Positions 1 to 8,912 of a stretch of 64,000 bases of DNA are shown here, in pieces; position 1 is the first letter of the stretch; every line of letters starts with the position of its first letter. Source of the stretch: Alkalibacillus almallahensis (GTDB lineage: Bacteria; Bacillota; Bacilli; Bacillales; Alkalibacillaceae); the NCBI RefSeq assembly GCF_011761495.1, contig NZ_JAASRU010000001.1, forward strand, positions 62,001 to 126,000. The letters are read 5' to 3'. The notes under the pieces were generated by a model that was not told where the DNA came from, made no database searches, and saw only the letters and a list, made by a program, of their open reading frames with translations. The position numbers were made by a program, and so were the translations under genes.

Positions 1-58
1 AATTTTGAGAAAATCTTTAATTTAGCCCCAAATACCTTATTATTATTACGAAAATCTA

Positions 59-67
59 TGCTATAAT
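59..67 (+). promoter_or_regulatory. Extended -10 promoter upstream of divIB
   Basis: The string TGCTATAAT is a perfect sigma-A -10 hexamer with the TG extension. The -35 region, about 17 nt upstream, is AT-rich and poor, as is common for extended -10 promoters. Transcription would begin near position 74 and give a leader of about 65 nt before divIB. Inferred from sequence only. Confidence 0.5.
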
Positions 68-140
68 GGGTTAATAAATTGATAAGATAGGATGACTGTC
101 ACTTCATAAAGTGATAAGTCTGTAAGGAGCCGCTTTAACG

Positions 141-935
141 ATGGCTGATGATCAAGAAAAAGTTGTTTCGTTAGAAGAACGCATGCCGCAATTAAAACAT
201 TCGCGCAAAAGACGTGCAAACCGGCGATTTTATATGGTTATGATCTTGATTATATTATTAATCCTAATTATAGTTTACATACAATCGCCACTTAGTCATG
301 TCAAGTCGATTGAAACGACCGGCAATTCAACTCTAGAAACTGAAAAAATAGTTGAACTATCATCTGTGCAATTAGATGATTCTTTTTGGCAACTGAAATT
401 AAATGAAATAAAAGAGCAGGTAGAGCAACATCCTGAAATTGAAAAGGTTGAAATATCAAGAGAATGGTATAATACAGTCCTTATATCGGTGTCTGAATAT
501 GAACGTGTTGCTTATCAACAGTCAGGTGATTATTTCTATCCAATCTTGCAAAATGGTGAACGATTAGAGCGTGTCGAATTAAAGTTACCACGTGAAGACG
601 CACCTTTACTCCATAATTTTGAAGGGGAGTTTTTACAAGATGTTGCAAAACAAATGGCTAGTATGCCTGATTCCATTTCACGGTTAATATCTGAAATATA
701 TTACGAACCAAATGATCAGGATCAACGGCGTGTTCGGCTTTTCACAATAGACGGACAAGAAATTATTGCAACGATTGATCAATTAGCTGATAAGATGGAA
801 TCCTATCCATCCATTGCAGCGCAGATTCAAGAAGAATCAATGGAAGGTGTTCTTCATCTTGATGTCGGTGCATATTTCGTCCCTTACGAATCAAGTGACG
901 ATGAGGAGCGGGTCGAGATTGATAATGGTTCGTAA
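141..935 (+). CDS. divIB: Cell-division protein DivIB (FtsQ)
   Basis: 264 residues, matching the usual length for Bacillus DivIB. A basic cytoplasmic tail (residues 1-28, rich in Arg/Lys) is followed by one membrane segment (about 29-49), a POTRA-like domain (about 50-120) and an extracytoplasmic beta domain with an acidic C-terminus. In the family it forms the DivIB-DivIC-FtsL complex, which regulates septal peptidoglycan synthesis. An AAGGAG ribosome site lies 11 nt before the ATG. In B. subtilis divIB is followed by ylxW, ylxX and sbp; here ftsA comes next, after 131 nt. Confidence 0.95.
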   Translation: MADDQEKVVSLEERMPQLKHSRKRRANRRFYMVMILIILLILIIVYIQSPLSHVKSIETTGNSTLETEKIVELSSVQLDDSFWQLKLNEIKEQVEQHPEIEKVEISREWYNTVLISVSEYERVAYQQSGDYFYPILQNGERLERVELKLPREDAPLLHNFEGEFLQDVAKQMASMPDSISRLISEIYYEPNDQDQRRVRLFTIDGQEIIATIDQLADKMESYPSIAAQIQEESMEGVLHLDVGAYFVPYESSDDEERVEIDNGS

Positions 936-960
936 AAAATGTAGAAAGTTGTAAGATTAT

Positions 961-990
961 GCAGGGATTCAGCCTTCTTTAGTTGAATTA
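961..990 (+). promoter_or_regulatory. Candidate sigma-H promoter of ftsA-ftsZ
   Basis: GCAGGGATTC, 14 nt, then GAATTA resembles the sigma-H pattern (RNAGGAWWW, about 14 nt, GAATWW), with one deviation in the AGGA core. It sits in the divIB-ftsA gap, where B. subtilis has a sigma-H promoter that raises FtsA/FtsZ levels at the start of sporulation. The position and the -10 support the call; the -35 is imperfect. Confidence 0.5.
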
Positions 991-1066
991 TTATACATTA
1001 GAAGTTTAAGCGCATTGGATGCGTTGAATCGATATAGAAAACGGAGCAGTTACTGGAGGTGCAATC

Positions 1067-2368
1067 ATGAACCGAAGTGAAATTTTGGTGAGTTTGGATA
1101 TAGGGACATCCAAAGTGAAGGTCATCATTGGAGAAGTTTCAAATGACACGATTAATGTTATCGGTGTTGGAACAGCAGAATCATCAGGAATGAAGAAAGG
1201 TGCTATTGTTGATATTGATCAAACCGTTCATGCTATTCAAAGCGCCGTAGATCAAGCGGAAAGAATGGTTGATATGACAATTCAACGTGTCGTTGTATCG
1301 ATTAACGGCGATCATATTCAATTACAAGATTGTCATGGTGTTGTCGCTGTATCGAGTGAGACGCGTGAAATAGAACAAGAAGATATTGCAAGAGTGATAG
1401 AAGCATCACAAGTTATGCAAATCCCTCCTGAGCGTGAAATTGTCGATGTTATTCCAAGACAATTTATTGTTGATGGACAGGATGAAATCTCAGATCCTCG
1501 TGGCATGATTGGTGTTCGGTTAGAAATGCAAGGAACATTAATCACTTGTGGTAAAACAAACCTACATAACATATTAAAATGTGTTGAGCGAGCAGGATTA
1601 CATGTGGAGGATATTAGTTTACAACCACTTGCTGCTGGTGAAGTCGCTTTATCACAAGACGAAAAAACATTAGGTGTCGGTTTAGTAAATGTTGGTGCTG
1701 GAAGTACAACAGTATCCTTCTTTGCGGATGGCCATCTAATTAATACATCTGTTATACCCCTTGGTGGAGACAATGTTACTAAAGATATTTCTATCGTATT
1801 AAAGACTTCAACTGAAGAGGCTGATCAGATTAAACTAAATCATGGTCATGCTCAATTAGAAACAGCAAATGAAGATCATACTTTTCAAGTGACATCGATA
1901 GGTAATGATGAAACGAAAACAGTTAGCCAAGTTGAAATTGCTGAAATTATTGAAGCTCGTTTAGATGAGATATTCCAATTTGTTTTACAAGAATTTCGAC
2001 GGATGGGTTATCCAGACTTACCTGGTGGGTATGTACTAACTGGAGGACTTATGCAATTACCAGGTGTTGTTGATTTAGCACGTGATACATTCAGAACCAA
2101 TGTTCGTTTGTCTGTGCCAAAGCATATTGGGGTTCGTGAGCCACAATTCTCAGTTGGCTTAGGTACCTTGCAATTCGCCTATCGAAATGCGAAAATACAA
2201 GGTAAAGAGTTTGGCAGTGGTATTAAGACACAACAGTCAAACCTAGAACCTAATACGAAACCAAAACAACAACAACCAAAACAAGAGCAACCTAAACGTA
2301 AGGAAAAGGAACAAACGAAAGATAAAGAAGGTTTCATGAAGAAAATACAAAACTACTTCTTTGATTAA
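1067..2368 (+). CDS. ftsA: Cell-division actin-like ATPase FtsA
   Basis: 433 residues with the actin/Hsp70 fold signatures: phosphate-1 loop DIGTSKVKV near residue 11, an SHS2 (1C) domain around 80-165, and the nucleotide-binding segment VGAGSTTVSFF around 210. A Gln/Lys/Pro-rich linker (about 385-420) leads to a C-terminal amphipathic helix ending KKIQNYFFD, the membrane-targeting sequence that tethers FtsZ polymers. The start follows a GGAGGTG ribosome site. It is transcribed with ftsZ, 60 nt downstream. Slightly shorter than B. subtilis FtsA (440). Confidence 0.97.
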   Translation: MNRSEILVSLDIGTSKVKVIIGEVSNDTINVIGVGTAESSGMKKGAIVDIDQTVHAIQSAVDQAERMVDMTIQRVVVSINGDHIQLQDCHGVVAVSSETREIEQEDIARVIEASQVMQIPPEREIVDVIPRQFIVDGQDEISDPRGMIGVRLEMQGTLITCGKTNLHNILKCVERAGLHVEDISLQPLAAGEVALSQDEKTLGVGLVNVGAGSTTVSFFADGHLINTSVIPLGGDNVTKDISIVLKTSTEEADQIKLNHGHAQLETANEDHTFQVTSIGNDETKTVSQVEIAEIIEARLDEIFQFVLQEFRRMGYPDLPGGYVLTGGLMQLPGVVDLARDTFRTNVRLSVPKHIGVREPQFSVGLGTLQFAYRNAKIQGKEFGSGIKTQQSNLEPNTKPKQQQPKQEQPKRKEKEQTKDKEGFMKKIQNYFFD

Positions 2369-2428
2369 TTGCACGTTTCCTTCAAAGGTAGTATGAGTTG
2401 GGAATAATGAAAGTAGGAGGAACGAGAC

Positions 2429-3556
2429 ATGTTAGATTTTGAAGCGAATATGGAACAATTAGCAACAATCAAAGTAATTGGTGTCGGTGGCGGCGGCTCT
2501 AATGCTGTCAACCGAATGATTGAGCATGGCGTACAAAATGTCGAGTTTATTGCTGTTAATACAGATGCACAAGCGTTAAATTTATCAAAAGCTGATACCA
2601 AATTACAAATTGGTGAAAAACTCACAAGAGGCTTAGGTGCAGGTGCAAACCCAGAAGTTGGTAAGAAAGCGGCAGAAGAAAGCAAAGATGTATTAGAAGA
2701 AGCACTACAAGGTGCAGATATGGTATTTGTAACTGCAGGAATGGGTGGCGGTACTGGTACTGGTGCTGCGCCTGTCATTGCACAAGTTGCTAAAGAAGTA
2801 GGGGCTTTAACTGTTGGTGTTGTTACAAGACCATTTATGTTCGAAGGTCGTAAGCGTTCTACTCATGCAACAACAGGTGTTGATACATTAAAAGAAAGTG
2901 TCGACACACTGATTGTGATCCCAAATGACCGTTTACTTGAATTAGTTGATAAGAACACACCAATGCTAGAAGCTTTCCGCGAAGCTGATAATGTATTACG
3001 ACAAGGTGTTCAAGGTATCTCAGATTTAATTGCTGTCCCAGGTTTAATTAACGTGGACTTTGCAGACGTTAAAACGATTATGTCTGATAAAGGGTCAGCC
3101 TTAATGGGCATTGGTATTGCAACAGGTGAGAATCGTGCATCTGAAGCTGCCAAGAAAGCCATTTCATCACCATTGCTTGAGACATCTATTGATGGTGCTC
3201 ACGGTGTACTAATGAATATTTCCGGTGGCCAAAACTTAAGCTTGTTTGAAGTACAAGAAGCAGCGGAAATTGTTACTTCTGCAGCTGATCAAGAAGTTAA
3301 CGTAATTTTTGGTTCAGTGATTAATGAAACATTAAAAGAAGAAATTGTCGTAACTGTTATTGCAACTGGTTTTGATGAAAATAATGATGAGCAAATCACA
3401 CAACATTCTCGACCTGCACAGTCCAATACTCAGTCGACATCACAGCAACAACAACCACGTCGCGAGCGTCCCGTACAGCAACAACAACGCCCTGCGTATG
3501 AAGAGGATACATTAGATATCCCGACATTCTTACGTAATCGTAATCGCGATCAATAA
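2429..3556 (+). CDS. ftsZ: Tubulin-like division GTPase FtsZ
   Basis: 375 residues. The tubulin signature GGGTGTG is at 106-112 and the T7 synergy loop NVDFADV at 208-214. A Gln-rich disordered linker (about 325-355) is followed by the conserved C-terminal peptide [12 protein letters not shown], which binds FtsA and SepF. It polymerises into the Z ring at midcell, and in sporulating cells near the poles. An AGGAGG site precedes the ATG. A strong terminator follows the gene and separates it from spoIIGA. Confidence 0.98.
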   Translation: MLDFEANMEQLATIKVIGVGGGGSNAVNRMIEHGVQNVEFIAVNTDAQALNLSKADTKLQIGEKLTRGLGAGANPEVGKKAAEESKDVLEEALQGADMVFVTAGMGGGTGTGAAPVIAQVAKEVGALTVGVVTRPFMFEGRKRSTHATTGVDTLKESVDTLIVIPNDRLLELVDKNTPMLEAFREADNVLRQGVQGISDLIAVPGLINVDFADVKTIMSDKGSALMGIGIATGENRASEAAKKAISSPLLETSIDGAHGVLMNISGGQNLSLFEVQEAAEIVTSAADQEVNVIFGSVINETLKEEIVVTVIATGFDENNDEQITQHSRPAQSNTQSTSQQQQPRRERPVQQQQRPAYEEDTLDIPTFLRNRNRDQ

Positions 3557-3604
3557 GAATAGTGAAACCGAAATAAGACAAAAGTTTGCAAAATAAGTAA
3601 CACT

Positions 3605-3647
3605 AGAAGCCGAGAAACTGACATGTTTCTTCGGCTTCTTTTTTTAT
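3605..3647 (+). terminator. Rho-independent terminator after ftsZ
   Basis: AGAAGCCGA pairs with TCGGCTTCT around an inner AAAC/GTTT stem and is followed by seven T residues. It ends the ftsA-ftsZ transcript ahead of the separately controlled spoIIGA-sigE pair. Confidence 0.9.
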
Positions 3648-3699
3648 ACTCAAGATATATAGTCAAGCTGTTCAGTTTATGAATTAAAGGATGTGTTAC

Positions 3700-4608
3700 G
3701 TGCCATTATATGTTGATTTAATCTGGCTACTAAACTTGTTATTTGATTGGATGGTGTTATTACTTGTTTGTTGGGCTACTAAAAGTATTTATCAACCGAA
3801 ACGAATTGCTTTAGCCGCTTTTTTTGCATCTTTGATCATTCCGCTTCAATTATCATTATCGTTTGAGTGGGTAACGTTACCAATCGTGAAATTGATTTAT
3901 TCCATTTTAATTATACTGATCGCATTCAAATATCAACGATTAACGCAATTACTACTTCAATGGCTATCATTTTATTTTATTAATTTTACAATCGGTGGCG
4001 CTATGTTTGGGTTACATTTTTTTATGATGAGTCACGATGTTTTATTAGATCAAGGTGCTACACCATTTGGTAATTGGTTAAGCTGGGGTGTCGTTTTGGT
4101 GTTATTTCCTGTTGCTTATTTCTTAACGAAACATCAATTACAGCAACTGACTGTTAACCAAATGAAACATGACCAATTCTATCTGATCACGATTCGGGCA
4201 TTAGAGAAAAGTATTACCGTTAAGGGGTTTTTGGACACAGGCAATCAATTAAAACATCCGTTGTCGAAGAAACCCGTTATCTTACTCGATGAAGAAACCT
4301 TTCGAAACTGGTTCAGTGAGGAAACATTGTTATTGATGAAACAACAAGATGAATCAGTCTTTCAACATACTGATGATTTACACTGGATTCCGTTTCAAAA
4401 GGCAGGTGGTGAACGAGGTTTATTACCTGTCTTCTTAGCTGATGAGGTTTTGGTTCATACAGATTCTACACAAATAAAAACACCACACGTATATGTTGGA
4501 TTTCATGAAGGTAAGTTGTCACAACAAATGGATGTCCATTGTTTACTACATCCCATGTTGTGGCAATCCAAACAGATGCAAATCAAACACTATAAGGGGG
4601 TATCTTAA
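3700..4608 (+). CDS. spoIIGA: Sporulation pro-sigma-E processing peptidase SpoIIGA
   Basis: 302 residues from a GTG start. An ATG three codons earlier overlaps the AAAGGA ribosome site, so the GTG, which gives [12 protein letters not shown] aligned with the B. subtilis N-terminus, is preferred. The first ~150 residues form about five hydrophobic membrane segments. The C-terminal half is an aspartic-protease-like domain with the catalytic motif FLDTGNQ near residue 180. In the mother cell it cleaves pro-sigma-E after a signal (SpoIIR) from the forespore. The stop lies one base before the sigE ATG, so the pair is one operon. No clear Spo0A box was seen upstream. Confidence 0.95.
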   Translation: MPLYVDLIWLLNLLFDWMVLLLVCWATKSIYQPKRIALAAFFASLIIPLQLSLSFEWVTLPIVKLIYSILIILIAFKYQRLTQLLLQWLSFYFINFTIGGAMFGLHFFMMSHDVLLDQGATPFGNWLSWGVVLVLFPVAYFLTKHQLQQLTVNQMKHDQFYLITIRALEKSITVKGFLDTGNQLKHPLSKKPVILLDEETFRNWFSEETLLLMKQQDESVFQHTDDLHWIPFQKAGGERGLLPVFLADEVLVHTDSTQIKTPHVYVGFHEGKLSQQMDVHCLLHPMLWQSKQMQIKHYKGVS

Positions 4609-4609
4609 G

Positions 4610-5329
4610 ATGAAAAATCTATGGTTACGAATCAAAGAAAAGTGCATGATTCTATGGTTCAAGGTTTCAGGAAGATCAGATGAAATATATTATATTGGTG
4701 GTCACGAAGCATTACCACCCCCTTTATCAAAGGATGAAGAAAGAAATGTATTGGATCGTTTGATGAACGGAGATCAGGCTGCTAAGTCATTATTAATTGA
4801 ACATAACTTACGTTTAGTTGTTTATATTGCTAAAAAATTTGAAAATACGGGAATTCATATTGAAGATTTAATAAGTATTGGTTCAATTGGCCTTATTAAA
4901 GCAGTTAACACGTTTAACCCTGAGAAGAAAATTAAATTAGCAACATATGCCTCACGATGTATTGAGAACGAAATTTTAATGTATTTAAGACGAAACAATA
5001 AACGTAAAACAGAAGTATCGTTTGATGAACCCTTAAATGTCGATTGGGATGGTAATGAATTATTACTATCAGATGTACTAGGAACGGATGATGATTTAAT
5101 CACGAAGGATATCGAATTTTCAGTTGATAAAACCCTGCTTAAGTCAGCAATGGAATCTCTAAACGGCAGAGAAAAACAGATTATGGAGATGCGATTTGGA
5201 TTAAGTGGTTATGATGAACAAACGCAGAAAGACGTTGCGGACCGTTTAGGCATTTCACAATCCTATATATCGCGCTTAGAGAAAAAAATTATTAAACGAT
5301 TAAAACGTGAGTTTAACAAAATGGCTTAA
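4610..5329 (+). CDS. sigE: Mother-cell sigma factor pro-sigma-E
   Basis: 239 residues, exactly the B. subtilis length. The amphipathic pro-sequence (first ~25-27 residues, ending before YYIGG) is present, so the protein needs SpoIIGA processing. Sigma-70 region 2 ([38 protein letters not shown]) and region 4 with its helix-turn-helix ([22 protein letters not shown]) are intact. The start is the ATG just after the spoIIGA stop, behind AAGGGGG. It directs early mother-cell transcription, including spoVM in B. subtilis. Confidence 0.98.
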   Translation: MKNLWLRIKEKCMILWFKVSGRSDEIYYIGGHEALPPPLSKDEERNVLDRLMNGDQAAKSLLIEHNLRLVVYIAKKFENTGIHIEDLISIGSIGLIKAVNTFNPEKKIKLATYASRCIENEILMYLRRNNKRKTEVSFDEPLNVDWDGNELLLSDVLGTDDDLITKDIEFSVDKTLLKSAMESLNGREKQIMEMRFGLSGYDEQTQKDVADRLGISQSYISRLEKKIIKRLKREFNKMA

Positions 5330-5362
5330 ACAATTGTTCTATAGTTAGTCGCTATTAAGTCC

Positions 5363-5390
5363 GCATAAATTTTCCCATTCTGGAAACAAT
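5363..5390 (+). promoter_or_regulatory. Forespore (sigma-F/sigma-G type) promoter of sigG
   Basis: GCATA, 14 nt, GGAAACAAT fits the forespore consensus (GYATA, 14-16 nt, GGnnAnAnT). It lies in the sigE-sigG gap, where B. subtilis sigG has its sigma-F/sigma-G promoter. This would let sigG be expressed in the forespore independently of sigE. Confidence 0.75.
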
Positions 5391-5426
5391 GATTATTGAG
5401 ATCAACTCCAGGTGGGAGGGGCAACA

Positions 5427-6209
5427 ATGACGAAAAGTAAAGTGGAAATATGCGGCGTAGATACATCAAAATTACCAGTGTTAACAAATGAAGAAATGCG
5501 ATTTCTGTTCAAACGTTTACAAGCAGGTCATGAGTCCGCAAGAGAAGAACTTGTTAATGGTAACTTACGATTAGTATTAAGTGTGATTAAACGTTTTAAT
5601 CATCGTGGTGAAAACGTAGATGATTTATTTCAAGTAGGTTGTATAGGTTTAATGAAATCAATTGATAATTTTGACCTAAGTCAGAATGTTAAATTTTCAA
5701 CTTATGCTGTTCCGATGATTATCGGTGAAATACGACGTTACTTAAGAGATAATAATCCAATACGGGTTTCTCGTTCATTACGTGATGTAGCTTATAAAGC
5801 TTTACAAGTTAGGGAGAACTTGATGAGTAAACGGTCTATAGAACCTACAACGCAAGAAATAGCAAAAGAGATGGATTTGCCTCAAGAGGATGTTATTTTC
5901 GCATTAGATGCTATTCAAGACCCTGTTTCATTATTTGAACCAATCTATAATGATGGAAGCGACCCTATTTTCGTCATGGATCAATTAAAAGATGATAAAC
6001 AAAAAGACTCTTCTTGGCTTAATGAACTAGCGATTCGTGAAGGAATTAAAAAGTTGAATGAACGAGAAAAATTAATTATTAATCAACGTTTTTTTGAAGG
6101 TAAGACACAAATGGAAGTAGCAGATGAAATCGGAATTTCACAAGCGCAAGTGTCTCGATTAGAAAAATCAGCCATTAAGGAGATGAACAAGACAGTTCTT
6201 GATTCTTAA
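5427..6209 (+). CDS. sigG: Late forespore sigma factor sigma-G
   Basis: 260 residues, as in B. subtilis, starting MTKSKVEICGVDTSKLPVL after a GGGAGGGG ribosome site; upstream in-frame codons overlap that site. Region 2 (NGNLRLVLSVIKRF, DDLFQVGCIGLMKSID, FSTYAVPMIIGEIRRYL), region 3 and a region-4 helix-turn-helix (QMEVADEIGISQAQVSRLEK) are complete. It drives late forespore genes such as those for small acid-soluble proteins and germination proteins. Its own promoter and a following terminator make it a single transcription unit as well as part of the cluster. Confidence 0.97.
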   Translation: MTKSKVEICGVDTSKLPVLTNEEMRFLFKRLQAGHESAREELVNGNLRLVLSVIKRFNHRGENVDDLFQVGCIGLMKSIDNFDLSQNVKFSTYAVPMIIGEIRRYLRDNNPIRVSRSLRDVAYKALQVRENLMSKRSIEPTTQEIAKEMDLPQEDVIFALDAIQDPVSLFEPIYNDGSDPIFVMDQLKDDKQKDSSWLNELAIREGIKKLNEREKLIINQRFFEGKTQMEVADEIGISQAQVSRLEKSAIKEMNKTVLDS

Positions 6210-6244
6210 GAGTAGACAAGCAATAAATAAACGATCAATACAAA

Positions 6245-6287
6245 GATTCTGAGCCTTAAATCTTTAAAGGTTCAGGATCTTTTTTTA
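6245..6287 (+). terminator. Rho-independent terminator after sigG
   Basis: GATTCTGAGCCTT pairs with AAGGTTCAGGATC (minor mismatches) and runs into a T tract. It closes the sigG transcript. Confidence 0.85.
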
Positions 6288-6357
6288 TTTAGCTTTTAGC
6301 GTTGAGCAAGATTTTAAATCATATAACATAGGATAAACTATAAAGGGGGTCGGCATC

Positions 6358-6597
6358 ATGTTGTTGTCAGAGCTTCAAACAAAAGATATTATAGATGTTG
6401 AGAGCGGGGAAAGACTCGGTGTCGTAACGGATTTAGAAATAGATGTCACCATTGGGTTGATTCAATCGATCATTATTTCGACCAAAGGAAAATGGTTGGG
6501 CCTTTTTGGAGAGCAAGAAGAACTTTGGATTGATTGGGCTCAAATTCAAATGATTGGTCATGACGTGATTTTAATAAGCCGATCGAAATATTCTTAA
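6358..6597 (+). CDS. ylmC: YlmC/YmxH-family PRC-barrel protein
   Basis: 79 residues forming a single PRC-barrel: an opening beta strand (KDIIDVESGERLG), the GVVTDLEIDV strand pair, and the C-terminal QIQMIGHDVILI strand. Position between sigG and ylmD and length match B. subtilis YlmC (81 residues), a sporulation-associated small protein without a known biochemical function. An AAAGGGGGTC ribosome site precedes the ATG. Confidence 0.85.
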   Translation: MLLSELQTKDIIDVESGERLGVVTDLEIDVTIGLIQSIIISTKGKWLGLFGEQEELWIDWAQIQMIGHDVILISRSKYS

Positions 6598-6634
6598 GAA
6601 AAGGCGCGTTACGTACGCACTACCCTTTGAAATA

Positions 6635-6643
6635 TGATAAAAT
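6635..6643 (+). promoter_or_regulatory. Extended -10 promoter of the ylmD-ylmH group
   Basis: TGATAAAAT is an extended -10 element about 20 nt upstream of the ylmD start. No good -35 was seen. It would give a short leader and transcribe ylmD, ylmE, sepF, ylmG and ylmH together. Confidence 0.4.
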
Positions 6644-6664
6644 GTTATGAAAAGGAGTCTTATT

Positions 6665-7456
6665 ATGAACGAACCATTTATAGATCAAGGTACTGCACTT
6701 ATGCCCCTTTCAAATTGGGATGAATTCCATGTGAAATCGGGTTTTACAACAAGACGAAATGGGTATAGTGAAAAACCGTATGATTATTTAAATATGGCTC
6801 TACATGTAAATGATCGTTTGGAAGATGTATTAGCAAATCGACAGTACATAAGTCAGCAACTGAACGAACCGCTTGAACATTGGCGAACACTTAATCAAGT
6901 CCATAGTACAGTTGTAAAAGATTTAACGGACCTTGATGATTTAGCTACTAAGCATGATGAGACAGTAATAGATGCTGATGGTATGATTACCAATGATAAA
7001 AATCATGTTCTAACCACATTTTATGCCGACTGTGTGCCTTTATATTTCGTCGCACCTCAAGAGCGTTGGATTGGTTTAGCTCATGCAGGTTGGCGTGGGA
7101 CTGTTAATGGTATAGCCGATAAAATGGTTGAGGCCTTTAACCAACAAGGTATTTCATCTGATGCGTTATTTGTAACGATTGGACCGTGTATTTCTCAACC
7201 ATATTATGAAGTTGATGAGAAAGTTTCTAGTCAGATTCCAAATCAATTTCAGCAAGTTCTAAAGAGGTCTCAGCAAGATCGTTATTTATTAGATTTAAAA
7301 GAACTTAATCGTTTATATTTGCAATTAGCTGGGGTTAAACCCGAACAAATTGCGATCACTCAATATTGTACATATGAATCCAGTGATTTGTTTTATTCAT
7401 TTCGACGTGACCATGGTCAAACAGGTCGCATGATGGCTTATTTAACACTAACGTAA
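6665..7456 (+). CDS. ylmD: YfiH/LACC1-family purine nucleoside phosphorylase-like enzyme YlmD
   Basis: 263 residues from an ATG behind AAAAGGAGTC; an upstream ATG overlaps that site. The zinc triad typical of the YfiH (former 'laccase domain') family is visible: His80 in NQVHS, Cys123 in [10 protein letters not shown] and His140 in [11 protein letters not shown]. The [11 protein letters not shown] motif follows. Family members cleave or deaminate purine nucleosides. Its link to division is only positional, since ylmD-ylmH lies beside ftsZ and divIVA in most Firmicutes. Confidence 0.88.
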   Translation: MNEPFIDQGTALMPLSNWDEFHVKSGFTTRRNGYSEKPYDYLNMALHVNDRLEDVLANRQYISQQLNEPLEHWRTLNQVHSTVVKDLTDLDDLATKHDETVIDADGMITNDKNHVLTTFYADCVPLYFVAPQERWIGLAHAGWRGTVNGIADKMVEAFNQQGISSDALFVTIGPCISQPYYEVDEKVSSQIPNQFQQVLKRSQQDRYLLDLKELNRLYLQLAGVKPEQIAITQYCTYESSDLFYSFRRDHGQTGRMMAYLTLT

Positions 7457-7470
7457 TAAGGATGAATAAT

Positions 7471-8145
7471 ATGTCAGTTAAACAAAACTTCGAGACAATC
7501 AAACAAGATATTGTTGATACTTGCCAACGAGTTGATCGTGATCCTGATGAGGTGACTACTATCGCTGTAACAAAATATGTGAGCATCGAAAGAGCAAATG
7601 AAGCAATCAATGCAGGCATAACAGAATTAGGAGAAAATCGGTCGGAAGAATTTTTAAATAAATATGATGCAATCGGACAAGCAGCTAATTGGCATTTTAT
7701 TGGCACGTTACAATCTCGAAAGGTGAAAGACGTGATTGGAAACGTAACAACGATTCATTCTTTAGATCGCATTTCTTTAGCGAAAGAAATAAACAAACGA
7801 GCCAATCAGACTATTCCTTGTTTCGTTCAAATCAATACGAGTGGTGAAGATTCTAAACATGGTTTGGACCCTAGTGAAGTTATAACTTTTATTGAGGAAC
7901 TTTCGCAGTACTCAAATATAAAAGTGATAGGTTTGATGACAATGGCACCGTTAGTTGAAGATGAAACGATGATCCGTCAGAGTTTCCGTTCATTAAAAGA
8001 ACTACGTGATGATATTCAACAACTAAACCTCTCGTTTGCTCCGTGTCAACATTTATCTATGGGAATGAGTCATGACTTTAAAATAGCAATTGAAGAAGGA
8101 GCAACTCACATACGGATTGGATCAAGGTTAGTAGGACAAGAATAA
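7471..8145 (+). CDS. ylmE: PLP-binding homeostasis protein YlmE (YggS/PROSC family)
   Basis: 224 residues, starting at the second of two close ATGs because the first lies within the AAGGA ribosome site. It is an alanine-racemase-like TIM barrel with the cofactor lysine at about residue 35 (IAVTKYV). Conserved segments include [38 protein letters not shown] and LSMGMSHDF, the last forming the phosphate-binding loop. The family buffers pyridoxal phosphate and keeps vitamin B6 and amino-acid pools balanced. It lies directly ahead of sepF. Confidence 0.93.
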   Translation: MSVKQNFETIKQDIVDTCQRVDRDPDEVTTIAVTKYVSIERANEAINAGITELGENRSEEFLNKYDAIGQAANWHFIGTLQSRKVKDVIGNVTTIHSLDRISLAKEINKRANQTIPCFVQINTSGEDSKHGLDPSEVITFIEELSQYSNIKVIGLMTMAPLVEDETMIRQSFRSLKELRDDIQQLNLSFAPCQHLSMGMSHDFKIAIEEGATHIRIGSRLVGQE

Positions 8146-8160
8146 TAGGAGAGGATTGCA

Positions 8161-8598
8161 ATGAGCTTTAAAGACAAATTCAAATCATTTTTTGATCTTG
8201 ATGAACAACCTTCTTTTGAAGAAGAATCCAAAAGTTATAGAAAACAACCAGCAACTCATCAACAAGAGGCAGAACAACCTGTGAAACCTCAAACACATGA
8301 TAATGTGGTCAGTCTAACCTCAATTCAGAACGATGCCAAAATGGTTTTATTTGAACCAACCGACTTTGATGATGTTCAAGAGATTGCTGAACACGTTAAG
8401 AAGAAGAAATCAGTTGTGATTAATTTACAACGTGTAGAACACCCAACAGGATTAAGAATTGTCGATTTTCTCAGTGGTACCGTTAATGCCTTGAATGGTG
8501 ATATTCAAAAATTAGGGCAAAAAACATTCTTGTGTACCCCAGAAAACGTTAATATATCAGGTAGTATTTCAGAAATTTTTAATGATGACGAACAGTAG
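8161..8598 (+). CDS. sepF: Z-ring organiser SepF
   Basis: 145 residues. A short N-terminal amphipathic membrane anchor (MSFKDKFKSFFDLDE) is followed by a Gln/Glu-rich linker (about 17-48) and a compact alpha/beta domain (about 55-138: FDDVQEIAEHVKKKKSVVINL and RIVDFLSGTVNALNG). SepF assembles into rings that bundle FtsZ filaments and partly overlaps FtsA in tethering them. AGGAG lies just before the start. Confidence 0.95.
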   Translation: MSFKDKFKSFFDLDEQPSFEEESKSYRKQPATHQQEAEQPVKPQTHDNVVSLTSIQNDAKMVLFEPTDFDDVQEIAEHVKKKKSVVINLQRVEHPTGLRIVDFLSGTVNALNGDIQKLGQKTFLCTPENVNISGSISEIFNDDEQ

Positions 8599-8619
8599 CT
8601 TTGAGAGGATGAAGAGATT

Positions 8620-8886
8620 TTGGGTCAAATATTAAGTCTGCTTTTAACAGCAGTTCAAATTTATTCATTTATGATTATTGGGTATATTCTAATGTCCTGG
8701 TTTCCAGGTGCACGTGAGTCGGGTATTGGTCAATTTTTAGAAAAAGCTGTTGAGCCGTATTTAGAACCATTTCGTAAAATCATTCCTTCACTTGGAATGA
8801 TAGATATATCACCAATTGTTGCGATTATTGCTTTAAATTTAGCAACGAATGGTTTATATTTTATTTTCACAAGTTTTTTAATGTAA
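8620..8886 (+). CDS. ylmG: YggT-family membrane protein YlmG
   Basis: 88 residues from a TTG start behind GAGAGGATGAAG. There are two hydrophobic segments (about 4-26 and 66-86) separated by an amphipathic loop with the family hallmark EPYLEPFRKIIPSLGMIDISP. YGGT-family proteins are linked to division-site, membrane or photosystem assembly in various bacteria and plastids. The precise function in Bacillus is unknown. Confidence 0.88.
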   Translation: MGQILSLLLTAVQIYSFMIIGYILMSWFPGARESGIGQFLEKAVEPYLEPFRKIIPSLGMIDISPIVAIIALNLATNGLYFIFTSFLM

Positions 8887-8912
8887 GCTATACATGATAG
8901 AAAGAGGAAGCT

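Noticed and set aside
2365-2778. Long antisense frame opposite ftsZ, and similar frames opposite ftsA, ileS, carB, pyrP, recG and smc
   Set aside because: They are shadows of strongly coding genes on the plus strand, have no ribosome sites, and encode low-complexity sequence.
3557-3699. Spo0A-controlled promoter with wide spacing expected upstream of spoIIGA
   Set aside because: No clear TGTCGAA box or spaced -35/-10 pair could be found; only weak TGTC-like strings. It may be present in a diverged form.
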